Of a stretch of DNA of 64,000 bases, positions 8,258 to 17,164 are shown piece by piece (position 1 is the first letter of the stretch; every line of letters begins with the position of its first letter). The notes beneath the pieces were generated by a model. That model was not told where the DNA came from. It worked only from the letters and a program-made list of their open reading frames with translations, and did not search any database. The stretch lies in the NCBI GenBank assembly GCA_020344415.1, contig CP070825.1:1159975-1223974 (forward strand). The letters are read 5' to 3'. The stretch is from Candidatus Aminicenantota bacterium. GTDB lineage: Bacteria; Acidobacteriota; Aminicenantia; Aminicenantales; Aminicenantaceae. A program made the position numbers and the translations under genes.

Positions 8258-9036
8258 CCTTAAGGATTGGATGCAGTCGCTGTAAATTTTTTTCTTTTCC
8301 ATTACCCAGAATTTGAATTACGCTATTTGATTAGTCTAGCAGAGGGATTTATTTAGCCATTTGTCTATCTCTTTCTCTTCATTATCTACTCTTCTACTCA
8401 ATTTGAATTTAAGCAAAAATTATGCATTTATTATTCGCTATCCCTTAAACACTCCAAGCATCATGATCAATAGAATTGTCTAAAGTCATAATAAAAAGCA
8501 GTCATTGCGAGCGCAGCGTGACAATCTTCTTCACTCCCCGCAATGACATCTGCGGTTGCCTCGACTCGTAAATAATCAAAGTTAATCTTTTTTATTAATT
8601 ATTCCGAGGGAAATATCCAAAAACACTGAAACCATTTTGTTATGGTTATCGTATTAATAAACGAGCATTTGAATAAAAAGCAGTGAGCTTTATCGGCCCA
8701 GCTAAATTTTTCAAATGCTTGCATGAGGGAAATAAATTTTGGGGAGAAAAGCGTAAAGGGTTTTCCCTGGATTGTGAAGAAGTTTAAGGATTTTTTACAG
8801 TTTTTTGTATTCAATCCAATATTTGGTATTGCTAACTAGTTTATTATCAGTAATTTTTATTTTGAGTAATTTGGCACAGAAAATGCATATAATCTTTAGC
8901 AAAAAAGCAGTGCTTATAAACCTTGAATGAGGTCTGAGGATAGAAAAGCAAACAAAATTATTTTTAGCGCTCCTCTGGGTTATAAATGCATGGGGATGTA
9001 TCTGCAGGGGAAAATGAACAAGAAAAGGAGGCTTGA
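8258..9036. other. Long non-coding gap
   Basis: About 780 bases with no supported gene. It holds one REP-like copy (8501-8548) and AT-rich filler. Short minus-strand frames of 71 and 85 codons at 8599-9052 have no ribosome site and low-complexity Phe/Lys/Ile content, so they are not called. The promoter for the gene at 9037 should lie near the right end. Confidence 0.5.
8501..8548. repeat. REP-like palindrome, short copy
   Basis: GTCATTGCGAGCGCAGCGTG at the left and CCCCGCAATGAC at the right form an imperfect inverted repeat with shared ends GTCATTGCG/CGCAATGAC. The same core recurs at 14.8, 18.7, 37.7, 40.8, 48.4, 50.3, 53.3 and 61.0 kb. It is non-coding and likely mobilised in trans, as REP elements are by RAYT transposases; none is in the window. 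Confidence 0.7.
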
Positions 9037-9498
9037 ATGAAAGGAGAACCAATTCCCGTCAATCTATTGAGCAAATGGATAAATTCTTTGGTTGAAGGCG
9101 TGGATGAATCTGTTGGGGGTAACGAGAAGAAAAAGATTTTAGAAAAATGCGGGAATGCTTGTTCCCGTTATCATGGGCATGTTGAAAGGATTCAAACGAT
9201 AAAGAAAAAGACAAAAAATTTGGATGAGATTTTAGAAATTGTCAATCGAGAAGAAATGTGGTGCGGGAAATGGAAAAGAGAAGGAAACATCATATACTCG
9301 AAATGTAATAAGATATGTGGATGCCCTCTTATCGTTTCCGGAATGATAAAACCCTCTCCCACTCATTGTTATTGCTCACATGGATATATGAAATCAGTTT
9401 TTGGGGAAATATTGGAAAAACCTTTCGAAGTCAAACTCGAAAAATCGATATGGAAAGGAGATGAGGTCTGTCACTATACTGTAAAATTTGAAAACTAA
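9037..9498 (+). CDS. Cys-rich protein with V4R/DUF6144-like C-terminus
   Basis: A 153-aa protein with AAGGAGG before the ATG. The N-terminal half is helical (NEKKKILEKCGNACSRYHGH). The second half has the cysteine layout MWCGKWKREG, CNKICGCPLI, HCYCSHGYMK and ends KSIWKGDEVCHYTVKF. That end (last strand 'GD.xC.F.I') is typical of 4-vinyl-reductase-like/ATC-hydrolase-like small-molecule-binding domains; the match is by eye. Clustered Cys suggest metal or Fe-S binding. It precedes a Crp/Fnr regulator and a ferredoxin gene on the same strand, so a redox or nitrosative sensing role is possible but unproven. Confidence 0.55.
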   Translation: MKGEPIPVNLLSKWINSLVEGVDESVGGNEKKKILEKCGNACSRYHGHVERIQTIKKKTKNLDEILEIVNREEMWCGKWKREGNIIYSKCNKICGCPLIVSGMIKPSPTHCYCSHGYMKSVFGEILEKPFEVKLEKSIWKGDEVCHYTVKFEN

Positions 9499-9661
9499 TA
9501 AAGAAATCAGGCTCTTCTCCCAATGGAGTGGATCATTTTATGAATACAATTCACGGAAATGGCTTCGCTCCCTTATAGATGAAAAATATGATATGTTGAT
9601 CATAAAAATAGATAAAAGTAAGCGGCCTTTCTGTGTAGGCAGGTAAACAAGGTAACTTAGA

Positions 9662-10282
9662 ATGGATATTTTGGACGACAAAATAAAAAAATTAGGCATA
9701 CGCAAGAGCTATCAAAAAGAGGAGATGTTGTTCAATGCTCAGGATGAAGCTAATGGGATGTATTATGTCCTATCAGGGGAGATACGCGTCTTCAAAATGG
9801 ATGACCAGGGAAGGGAAGTTGAAGTCGTGCGTATAGCACCGGGTGATTTTTTAGGAGAAGCTGTAGTGTTTGTTTCTTCTGCGTTCCCTGTTTTTGCCCA
9901 GGCTGTAAAAGAATCAAAAGTTTTATTTTTTGAGAAAAATGCTATCAACAAAAAGATAGAAGAGAACCCATCAGTGGCCAAATTCTTCCTGAGTCTGTTG
10001 GCAAGAAAGTGTGTGGTCTTGAATACTAGAATAGAATCTCTCGGGCTTCAGACAGTCCGAAAAAGGCTGATTCAATACATCTTTTCGCATTGTTCAGGGG
10101 AAAAACAATGTCTTATTGAATTGAAACTCAAGAAAGTTGATTTGGCTAGAATGTTGGGCACTATCAGCGAAACCCTCTCCCGGAATCTCAAGCAAATGCA
10201 GGATGAAGGACTCATCGAAGTTAAAGGTAAAAATATTTATGTGAAAGACTGCCACAGGCTGCGGTCAGAATTGTCATTTTGA
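9662..10282 (+). CDS. Crp/Fnr-family transcriptional regulator
   Basis: 206 aa. Residues about 15-110 form a cyclic-nucleotide-binding-like beta roll (GMYYVLSGEIRVFKMDDQGR, VVRIAPGDFLGEAV). A dimer helix follows, then a Crp-type winged helix with the recognition helix in LARMLGTISETLSRNLKQMQ. The segment ETLSRNLKQM closely resembles the FNR/CRP ExxSR contact motif (E and SR present), which predicts recognition of a TTGA-type half-site. There is no N-terminal FNR cysteine cluster. A perfect palindrome TTGACTTAAGTCAA lies 66 bases after the gene, ahead of the ferredoxin gene, and is the likely target. Confidence 0.88.
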   Translation: MDILDDKIKKLGIRKSYQKEEMLFNAQDEANGMYYVLSGEIRVFKMDDQGREVEVVRIAPGDFLGEAVVFVSSAFPVFAQAVKESKVLFFEKNAINKKIEENPSVAKFFLSLLARKCVVLNTRIESLGLQTVRKRLIQYIFSHCSGEKQCLIELKLKKVDLARMLGTISETLSRNLKQMQDEGLIEVKGKNIYVKDCHRLRSELSF

Positions 10283-10348
10283 GTTTTTTTAATTCAAGCA
10301 TTCAAATATTCCCAATTCTTTAGAATCATTCAAAATAATTTCCATTTA

Positions 10349-10362
10349 TTGACTTAAGTCAA
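10349..10362. promoter_or_regulatory. FNR/HcpR-like operator palindrome
   Basis: TTGACTTAAGTCAA is a perfect 14-base palindrome of the form TTGAC-N4-GTCAA, close to the FNR/DNR consensus TTGAT-N4-ATCAA. It lies 67 bases before the ferredoxin ATG at 10430 and downstream of a Crp/Fnr gene whose recognition helix carries ExxSR. Control of the ferredoxin gene is inferred. Confidence 0.65.
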
Positions 10363-10429
10363 GGAATCTCCCTTTCCCATAAAATAAAATATTCCCAGAT
10401 GAAAAAATAATTTAAAAAGGAGAAATTTA

Positions 10430-11263
10430 ATGGCAAAAAGAAAAATCATAGAAATCGATCGAGATAAGTGTGATGGCTGTGGATTATGCACAGACGCCTG
10501 TGCTGAAGGAGCCTTAGAACTGGATGAGGAAAACAAGGCGGTCTTAGCAAAAGAGATTTATTGTGACGGAATGGGGGCCTGTCTTGATGTGTGTCCCACA
10601 GACGCTTTGAAAGTAGTAGAGAAAGAAAGTGAAACCTATGATCCCAAAGCAACCTATAAGCATGTTCTGAAGACTCGAGGTGAAGAAGCCGCAGCTAATG
10701 TGCATGGGATTGATAAGAAGAAGGATGATAGTATAAGCGATGAGAGGGACTCTGCAGTTCATTCTTTCCATATGAGCTGTCCAGGAAGTTTGGCAAGGGA
10801 AATCCAGAGGCAGTCTGCTCCAAAAGCAAGCAGCACTGTATCGGGTGCTTCAGAATTGAGCCAGTGGCCTATTCAACTGCACCTTGTTTCGCCCTATGCC
10901 CCTTATTTCAATGAGAGTGACCTTCTAATTGCTGCAGATTGCACGGCGTTCACTCTGGGAAGCTTCCATCAGGATCTTTTGAAGGGAAAAAAGCTGATCA
11001 TTGCCTGCCCGAAGCTTGATGATACAACAGGATATGTGGAGAAACTGGCTGAGATTCTTAAAAACAATACTATATATTCTTTGACTGTGGCTACTATGGT
11101 TGTCCCTTGCTGCTCTGGTCTGAATCGTATAGTGGAAGAGGCAGTAGAATTGTCAGGAACAAAAATGAATATAAAGAACATCGTTATTGGATTGGAGGGA
11201 GACGTAATCTCTCAACCCCATACTTCAGAGCACAGCGTGAATGCAGGTAACACTTCCAGTTGA
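10430..11263 (+). CDS. Two-cluster ferredoxin-domain protein of the Hcp-associated type
   Basis: 277 aa with a good ribosome site (AAAAGGAG). The first motif is C14xxC17xxC20xxxC24, with Ala after C24 instead of the usual Pro. The second is C45-x5-C51-x3-C55-P, so one usual Cys is replaced (Met48) and seven cysteines remain; one cluster may be [3Fe-4S]. A linker and a C-terminal domain follow, with LIAADCTAFTLGSFH, LIIACPKLDD and MVVPCCSGLNRIV. This architecture matches the FrdX-type proteins often co-regulated with hybrid cluster protein under HcpR/FNR-type regulators. No hcp gene is in the window. The FNR-like palindrome lies in front. Confidence 0.8.
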   Translation: MAKRKIIEIDRDKCDGCGLCTDACAEGALELDEENKAVLAKEIYCDGMGACLDVCPTDALKVVEKESETYDPKATYKHVLKTRGEEAAANVHGIDKKKDDSISDERDSAVHSFHMSCPGSLAREIQRQSAPKASSTVSGASELSQWPIQLHLVSPYAPYFNESDLLIAADCTAFTLGSFHQDLLKGKKLIIACPKLDDTTGYVEKLAEILKNNTIYSLTVATMVVPCCSGLNRIVEEAVELSGTKMNIKNIVIGLEGDVISQPHTSEHSVNAGNTSS

Positions 11264-11547
11264 TACATGTCTAACATTTGAATTTTGATTTATTTCTAGG
11301 GTTGAGATTCCGCAACATTTACGGCTTAAAAGTTTATAGATTTAGAGCCTCATAATATTCACTATTTATTCTTCCTTTTTCCAAAGAGCTATTTCTAACA
11401 TATAATTAAGTTAAAGCCTCACTATTGCTCTGTCAGGTCGGCCAATTTGACTTCATGTTATTCCTGCGATATAAGTTTTCAAAGGAGGAAGGAGAGGGGT
11501 CTGCCAATCTATCTTCCTTATTCTTATTCCTTAATCGGAGGTATAAG

Positions 11548-12747
11548 ATGAGAGTAATAAAAAGGGAATTTTTGTCTTTGTTTCAGGTTATATTTCTTAT
11601 TTTTCCATTTGTTCTAACTCTCTTTTCATGCCGGCCGATAGCGCCTGTGCAGGTTGAAGCTGGAGAGTCTCCAAGGGAGAGAGTTAAATACATCAACGAA
11701 AGGGAATTAGAAAAAAGGATTAGAGAATTTCAGCAGGTGAAACTGGCTCACCTTCCCACTCCTTTAGAGAGGTTGAGGACCCTTTCCTCAAAGTTAAAAG
11801 GTCCGAAAATATACATCAAAAGGGATGATGAGACTGGATTAGCCTTCGGGGGAAACAAGGCTCGCAAGCTGGATTTTATCATTGCCGATGCACTTAAGAA
11901 AAAATCTGACGTGATTATCACGTGGGCAGGGGTGCAGTCAAACTGGTGTCGACAGACAGCAGCCGCTGCCCGGATGTATGGGATAAAGCCCATTTTAGTG
12001 CTTTTTAAAAGACCGGAACTGCCCTCAGCGTATGATGGCAATCTCCTCCTTGATTTTATCATGGAGGCTGATATCAGGATAGTTGAACCAAAAGTAGGGG
12101 AGACAACCAGAACAGAGGATATTATCAACAAAATTGTTGAGGAGCAAATAAAGAAAGGACATAATCCTTATGTTGTCCCAGTCGGAGGCTCACGAGTGGG
12201 CGGCTCCATGATGGAGCCTCTGGGAGCCATAAGTTATACAGCAGGTTTCCTTGAGATTTACAAGGAGATGAAGAAAGCAAAGGCGAAATTAGATGCAATC
12301 GTGATAGCAACAGGCTCCGGAGGCACTCAAGCAGGGCTGGTTGTTGGAGCAAAAGCCTTGGGTACAGATGTCAAGATCGTTGGAATCAGTATCTCGGGAA
12401 AGAAAGAATCGATCCAAGAGAATGTCTCTGCAATTGCCAATATTACTGCTGAAGCCCTTGGCTTGAAAATGACCGTTTCCCCTGAAGAAGTGATTGTTTT
12501 TGATGACTATATCGGAGAAGGTTATGGGCTTCTGAATCAGGAGACAGCCGATGCTATTCGGCTTATAGCTAAGACAGAGGGGATTCTTCTTGATCCTGTT
12601 TACACTGGAAAGGCAATGGTGGGGCTTATAGCCCTGATAAAAAAAGGATATTTTTCGAAGAGAGGGAACGTGGTTTTTCTCCACACAGGGGGAACCCCAG
12701 CCCTGTTCGTTTATAGAGATAGAATACTAGAGTTATTAAAGAAATAG
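11548..12747 (+). CDS. D-cysteine desulfhydrase / ACC deaminase-like PLP protein, predicted lipoprotein
   Basis: From ATG 11548 (CGGAGGT upstream) the protein is 399 aa. Residues 1-28 form a lipoprotein signal ending LTLFSC with Cys28. The rest is a fold-type II PLP enzyme: LPTPLERL, KRDDETGLAFGGNKARKL with the Schiff-base Lys near 104, WAGVQSNWCRQTAAAA, the phosphate loop GSGGTQAGL and end LHTGGTPALF. These fit D-cysteine desulfhydrase/ACC deaminase relatives. A secreted PLP enzyme is unusual because PLP is normally cytoplasmic. The neighbour is a convergent D-aminoacylase lipoprotein, so both may act on D-amino acids outside the inner membrane. Substrate not certain. Confidence 0.82.
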   Translation: MRVIKREFLSLFQVIFLIFPFVLTLFSCRPIAPVQVEAGESPRERVKYINERELEKRIREFQQVKLAHLPTPLERLRTLSSKLKGPKIYIKRDDETGLAFGGNKARKLDFIIADALKKKSDVIITWAGVQSNWCRQTAAAARMYGIKPILVLFKRPELPSAYDGNLLLDFIMEADIRIVEPKVGETTRTEDIINKIVEEQIKKGHNPYVVPVGGSRVGGSMMEPLGAISYTAGFLEIYKEMKKAKAKLDAIVIATGSGGTQAGLVVGAKALGTDVKIVGISISGKKESIQENVSAIANITAEALGLKMTVSPEEVIVFDDYIGEGYGLLNQETADAIRLIAKTEGILLDPVYTGKAMVGLIALIKKGYFSKRGNVVFLHTGGTPALFVYRDRILELLKK

Positions 12748-12787
12748 CGATAGCTTGTGAAACTCAGATAGATAGAATGTTGGGGTA

Positions 12788-14584
12788 TTAAGATCTATTC
12801 CTTAATACTTTTCCTGGCTTTTCGCCTGTGTGTGCTTTTTCTTTGTATACAATCTTACCGGTGATTATAACGAATTCAATACCCTCGGGTGGTTGAGCTG
12901 GATTCAAGAAATCCCCTGACATTTCAATCGTTTCTAGGTTGAAAACGACTATATCCGCATATGTTTCTGGGCTTAGAATGCCCCTGTCCTTCAATCCCAA
13001 TCTCTGAGCCGGGAAATACGTGGCCTTCTTCACAGCTTCCTCCAAGCTGAGAGAGCCTTTTTCCCTTACATAAGTGCTGATATAGTGAGGGTACAAACCA
13101 TAAGCGATCGGGGAAGGGAGCGCCCCATACGAAGCGTAAGGACTAGAATCATCACTGGCAATTTTAGCGGGAAAGATTCTCATGTCTGTGCAGGGCATGG
13201 CAAGGGGATGCTTGAGGATCACAGGAATGCCTTCAGGCATAAGTCTCTTGTCTAAAAACTGTATCCATATCGTGTCTGGATCTTCAATCAGCAGGTCAAA
13301 GATAGTCTCAAGCCCATCAACATCTCTCATGCGTGCTATTTCTCCAATCGTTTTTCCGACATACTCTTTGTTTTTGCATTTTTCGATTTTAAAACAATTC
13401 ATCCAGTAGGGATCTTCCTTTGTATGGATCATACCCAATTTAAGCCTTGATGAATCGTATACTTTTCTCAATTTGCCCCTAAATTCCTTCGTCTTTAGTT
13501 TCTCTATGAATTCTTCTTTTTTTATTTTCCGCACCCAGTTTAATGCGACATTTTTCCCTGATAAAAAGTCCTGTATCATTGGGATCGGTCCCGAAATGCT
13601 GGATGAACAGGGTATTGTATCAAGGGTGATATCGATACCTTCTTCCTTCGCTTTATCTATAACTTCCTCAAGAGTGGCCTTTGCCGTGGCCTCATCCAGG
13701 AATTCAGGATGGGGTTGGGGGATTTTGTAGGCATTGGAGAAATGGGCAATATGGAGGGGAATGTCGGCTTTCCTACTTATTTCAATTGCTTCTAAGTATC
13801 CTTTGTACGTACCCACCCAGACATCTTCTATTGGCCCATGGAATATTCCGTAGCCATATTCTTCCAGGTCATCAGAAGGCATTTGGCTTTGGATATGCCT
13901 CGTATGGGGAACATAAAGACCGCCATATTTCTGGACAACCTTTGCCAAAGCGATGAATTCTTCCAGTGATGCATATTCGCCAGGGGCAGGATCGGCAAAA
14001 CTTGACAGGCCAAAGGCTCCGCTCCTCATGGCTTCGTCTACGTACGTTTTCATATTTTCTATCTCTTCGGCTGTTGCCTCTCTTTTGAAGTCGTTTCCCA
14101 TAACTGCCACTCTTACAGTGGCATGGCCGACGAGAGGCGCAAAATTGATCGCTATGCCTTTCTCCTCCAGTTGCGAGAGCCACTGGCCAAGAGTCCGTGT
14201 TCTTGTCGGAGCCGGTGATTGTCCACAGTTCCCTGTCAAAACAGTTGTTATTCCCTGCATGACGAGGTTTCCAGCTAAAGGATATCTCATGATAGTCATA
14301 TCAGCGTGGGAGTGGGGGTCAATAAAACCAGGACAGGTCACCAGTCCAGATCCGTCTATCTCTGTGTCTGCATTTCCTTTGACCTTGCCTACAGCGGCTA
14401 TCTTTTCGCCTTTAATAGCGATGCCTCCTTTAAAAGCTGCTTTTCCTGTGCCATCAACTATATTTGTATTTTTTATCAAGATGTCGTAATGCTCAGTTTC
14501 TGATGTCGACGAACAGGCAAATCCGATAAGGCAGATAATCAAGCCGCTAAAACAAATTTTTAGGCAAAGTGTTTTATTATTCAT
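12788..14584 (-). CDS. N-acyl-D-amino-acid deacylase (D-aminoacylase), lipoprotein
   Basis: 598 aa with AGGAGGG before ATG. The signal ends LIGFAC, with lipidated Cys24. The amidohydrolase body starts YDILIKNTNIVDGTG and carries the metal motif GFIDPHSHAD, the family signature VLTGNCGQSPAP, a later His in VPHTRH and IAHFSN, and a closing ADIVVFN typical of the family's beta-sandwich end. D-aminoacylases hydrolyse N-acyl-D-amino acids to D-amino acids plus a carboxylate. Location in the envelope is inferred from the lipobox. It ends 40 bases from the PLP lipoprotein gene, tail to tail. Confidence 0.87.
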   Translation of the reverse strand: MNNKTLCLKICFSGLIICLIGFACSSTSETEHYDILIKNTNIVDGTGKAAFKGGIAIKGEKIAAVGKVKGNADTEIDGSGLVTCPGFIDPHSHADMTIMRYPLAGNLVMQGITTVLTGNCGQSPAPTRTRTLGQWLSQLEEKGIAINFAPLVGHATVRVAVMGNDFKREATAEEIENMKTYVDEAMRSGAFGLSSFADPAPGEYASLEEFIALAKVVQKYGGLYVPHTRHIQSQMPSDDLEEYGYGIFHGPIEDVWVGTYKGYLEAIEISRKADIPLHIAHFSNAYKIPQPHPEFLDEATAKATLEEVIDKAKEEGIDITLDTIPCSSSISGPIPMIQDFLSGKNVALNWVRKIKKEEFIEKLKTKEFRGKLRKVYDSSRLKLGMIHTKEDPYWMNCFKIEKCKNKEYVGKTIGEIARMRDVDGLETIFDLLIEDPDTIWIQFLDKRLMPEGIPVILKHPLAMPCTDMRIFPAKIASDDSSPYASYGALPSPIAYGLYPHYISTYVREKGSLSLEEAVKKATYFPAQRLGLKDRGILSPETYADIVVFNLETIEMSGDFLNPAQPPEGIEFVIITGKIVYKEKAHTGEKPGKVLRNRS

Positions 14585-14742
14585 TTTCCCTCCTCATATT
14601 TTTATTTGTTGATTCAAAGCTTGTCATAAAAGGCAAAACTTTCATCAAAAAAGAAATTTATTCTATCATCTTATTCCTGATATTTACAAATAAAGCATAT
14701 TGGAAAGCACTTTCTTTTTTGAGGAATGGCACCCTTGATTAG

Positions 14743-14949
14743 AAAAAAGGGGACAGTCCCTTTTTTGAGCTGTATTGTCATGCGAGGAGCGCAGAAGATT
14801 GCCACGCGGCGCTCGCAACAGGCTGCGCAATCTCATCATGTCTAATTGTGGATTTGATAAATCAAGGCCCTACACAAGTTGTTTGAGATTGCTGCGCTTC
14901 GCTCGCAATGACAATTAATCATGTAAAAAAGCAGCCTGTCCGCTTTTTA
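14743..14949. repeat. Nested repeat: GGGGACAG-type inverted pair around a REP-like element
   Basis: The outer arms are AAAAAAGGGGACAGTCCC with a T run (14743-14766) and the roughly inverted AAAAAAGCAGCCTGTCCGC (14925-14943). Inside is a REP-like block from GTCATGCGAGGAGCGCAG (14778) to CGCTCGCAATGAC (14901-14913). The outer arms match the perfect pair at 43510-43596. AAAAGGGGACAGGCTA ends are typical of small elements moved by IS200/RAYT-type transposases; no transposase is here. The gap 14585-15061 holds nothing else recognisable apart from the following gene's promoter region. Confidence 0.65.
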
Positions 14950-15061
14950 GATATCTTTAAATTGACTTATAATTTTTAAATTGATACAAAAGGCTTACTG
15001 TTTTTTGGAATTGCTTATAATATGATTTAAATCCAATTATTTTTAGGAGGGAAATAAAAAC

Positions 15062-16027
15062 ATGGCAGGAAAAGAATGGGAAGGCTTTAAATGGGCCGAA
15101 ATGGTATCAAAACAGGGAATAAATCCAACAATGGATAAAAAGCTGATCATGACAGTTTGCCCAGTTGGAGCCACAATAACAAGAAGACAAAATCCTGACC
15201 AGCCTTATACTCCCAAAGAGATTGCGGACGGTGCCATTGGCGCATATGAAGAAGGGGCTGCCGTTGCCCATCTCCATACGAGGACAGAAACCGGAGGGTT
15301 TGGTGCACCCCGGGAAGTATTGAAGGAAGTTATCGATTTGATCCTCGATAAATGCCCAGATATGATTATCCAGCCGAGTTCATGCGAGAGCTATGTACCA
15401 GGTGCCGCTCATTACAGTTATGAGTCAGTAAAACCCTTGGTAGACCTCTTTTCTGGGAGCAACAGAAGGTACATGGAATCCACCATATTTACACCGGTCT
15501 CTTATGCAGCGGAAACAATGGATGGAGAAGTGGAGTTGAGCATTGCAACGGAGACAAATACCGTAAAAACAGTCCAGTATCTTCAGGACCATAATATTAA
15601 GCCGGAATTCATGAACCATAATTGGGAAGGCATTATGAATGTAAGGGAATGGCTCGTAAAACCGGGTATCCTTCAGAAACCTTATCTCATGTCGATGGGA
15701 CCAGGTATGCACAACGCCGCAGAGACATATCCAGATCCATGGGGATACATGTATGTGCTGGGAATGATAAAGATGATGCCTGAGGATAGCGTGATCGGAC
15801 TCAGTGCGGGTGGAAGAAACTGGCTGCCACTCTCGACATTCTCCATTTTAATGGGAGTAGATAGTGTACGCATAGGAATGGAAGACCATATTTGGATGTA
15901 TCCTCATAAAGATGAAATGATAAAAAAGAGCGCTGATGCCGCAAAGAAGATTGCGACAATTTCAAGGGAATTGGGCCGCGATATTGCCTCGCCTCGCGAT
16001 GCAAGAAAAATCATGGGAATACCATAG
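15062..16027 (+). CDS. Beta-keto acid cleavage enzyme (BKACE / DUF849, Kce-like)
   Basis: 321 aa, AGGAGG before ATG. BKACE enzymes condense a beta-keto acid with acetyl-CoA and release acetoacetate plus a new CoA ester. Visible signatures are LIMTVCPVGATITRRQNP, the Zn ligands in AAVAHLHTR (His70, His72), MIIQPSSCESYVPG, and the C-terminal GLSAGGRNW and VDSVRIGMEDHIW, whose Glu is the third Zn ligand by family knowledge. The N-terminus has an extra 25 residues before the usual start. It heads a three-gene operon with a Gfo/Idh dehydrogenase and an acyl-CoA synthetase. Together they could oxidise, cleave and activate a small acid; the exact substrate is unknown. Confidence 0.88.
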   Translation: MAGKEWEGFKWAEMVSKQGINPTMDKKLIMTVCPVGATITRRQNPDQPYTPKEIADGAIGAYEEGAAVAHLHTRTETGGFGAPREVLKEVIDLILDKCPDMIIQPSSCESYVPGAAHYSYESVKPLVDLFSGSNRRYMESTIFTPVSYAAETMDGEVELSIATETNTVKTVQYLQDHNIKPEFMNHNWEGIMNVREWLVKPGILQKPYLMSMGPGMHNAAETYPDPWGYMYVLGMIKMMPEDSVIGLSAGGRNWLPLSTFSILMGVDSVRIGMEDHIWMYPHKDEMIKKSADAAKKIATISRELGRDIASPRDARKIMGIP

Positions 16028-16072
16028 GCTTTTCATCACTGCATGCAATAGAAGAAAATTAGGATCGCTCAG

Positions 16073-17164
16073 ATGAAGAAACTCAGGGTTGGCTTGATCG
16101 GCTTGGGGGGCGTCGCTGAAGTTCATCTTGAAGGGTATAAAGAGGTTGATGAAATAAAAGTTGTGGCAGGTGCCGAACTGCGCGAAGACAGACTGAATCA
16201 GATGGTTGAAAAATGGGGAATCAGTGGCTATACAAGCTATGAAGAAATGCTGGAGAAGGAGGAGCTGGATATTGCTAGTGTTTTGACACCAGCGCGTTCC
16301 CATAGAGAAGTCACTGAAAGGGCAGCGGAGTATGGGATCAATGTGCTTTGTGAGAAGCCCATAGCAGTGACTCTTGATGATGCAAGGGCAATGATAAAAA
16401 AGTGCAGCAAAGAGGGAGTTAAATTCTGCTATGGGTCCAGCTACCGATTCCTGTGTGCTTGTCGTAAAGCAAAAGAGATGATAGACGAAGGTATGCTGGG
16501 TGATATTTTGCTGCTTATGGAGACCTTTATAGGAGGGCAAGGTCCCCAGAAGTACAAGGATCTGGGTCCTCATCATTATCCCAAAGGAGGTCCAGGAGGA
16601 GGCGGAATGGGCTTGGTCGATCACGGCATTCATCTCGTTGATATATTCAGATGGCTTACAGGAAGCGAAGTAGGCGCGGTTGCAGGACGCGGAAATTATT
16701 CCAGCATGCCGCCTGAAACAGAATACCTGACTATGATTTTCAAGAATGGGGCAATCGGTCAGCTTATTTATAATGAGGCAACTTATCCTTCTGACATGCC
16801 CGTTGAAGGAATTTTCAGTTGGGGAGGAAGTTGGGATATCCACGGGAACCTACTTCCGGGTGGAGGATGGAATGCTTATCCCGGAAGTATTCGAGTCCAT
16901 GGTGAAAAGGGAGCCTTGAGGATTTTCCACTATGCAAACAAGCTGTTTTTTTTCAGAGAAGAAAGACAGGAACAGATTCAGGTGCCTGATCGACCGATGC
17001 CTTCTAACTTTGCTCTGCAGATGGAATCGTTTGCCAAATGCGTTATGAAAGATGATGAACCCGAAGTCACTGGAATTGATGGGCTGAAGGCGCTGCAAGT
17101 TGTTCTTGCGGCCTATGAGAGCTTTGAAACCCAAAAAATCGTTCCTATCAAACCAGTCTTATGA
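16073..17164 (+). CDS. Gfo/Idh/MocA-family NAD(P)-dependent dehydrogenase
   Basis: 363 aa. The N-terminal Rossmann fold has LIGLGGVAEVHLEGY, and the family motif EKPIAVTLDDA lies near residue 100. The second domain contains GGGGMGLVDHGIHLVDIFRWLTGSEV, where the HGIHLVD helix is usual for the active-site His. These enzymes oxidise or reduce hydroxyl groups of sugars, inositols and hydroxy acids. It lies 45 bases after the BKACE gene, and its stop overlaps the next ATG by four bases, so the three genes are co-transcribed. A role in preparing a keto acid for cleavage is inferred. Confidence 0.85.
   Translation: MKKLRVGLIGLGGVAEVHLEGYKEVDEIKVVAGAELREDRLNQMVEKWGISGYTSYEEMLEKEELDIASVLTPARSHREVTERAAEYGINVLCEKPIAVTLDDARAMIKKCSKEGVKFCYGSSYRFLCACRKAKEMIDEGMLGDILLLMETFIGGQGPQKYKDLGPHHYPKGGPGGGGMGLVDHGIHLVDIFRWLTGSEVGAVAGRGNYSSMPPETEYLTMIFKNGAIGQLIYNEATYPSDMPVEGIFSWGGSWDIHGNLLPGGGWNAYPGSIRVHGEKGALRIFHYANKLFFFREERQEQIQVPDRPMPSNFALQMESFAKCVMKDDEPEVTGIDGLKALQVVLAAYESFETQKIVPIKPVL

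Noticed and set aside
7868..8302. 144-codon minus-strand frame
   Set aside because: It lies opposite the well-initiated 105-aa gene, is Phe-rich in a way expected of antisense AT-rich DNA, and has no ribosome site.
9488..9646. 52-codon frame from TTG overlapping the stop of the V4R-like gene, Trp/Arg-rich
   Set aside because: No ribosome site at the overlap other than the TTG itself, no recognisable motif, and it lies in an AT-rich spacer; kept only as a possibility.
13953..14489. 178-codon plus-strand frame opposite the D-aminoacylase
   Set aside because: Shadow of the strongly supported deacylase gene; sequence is low in motifs.
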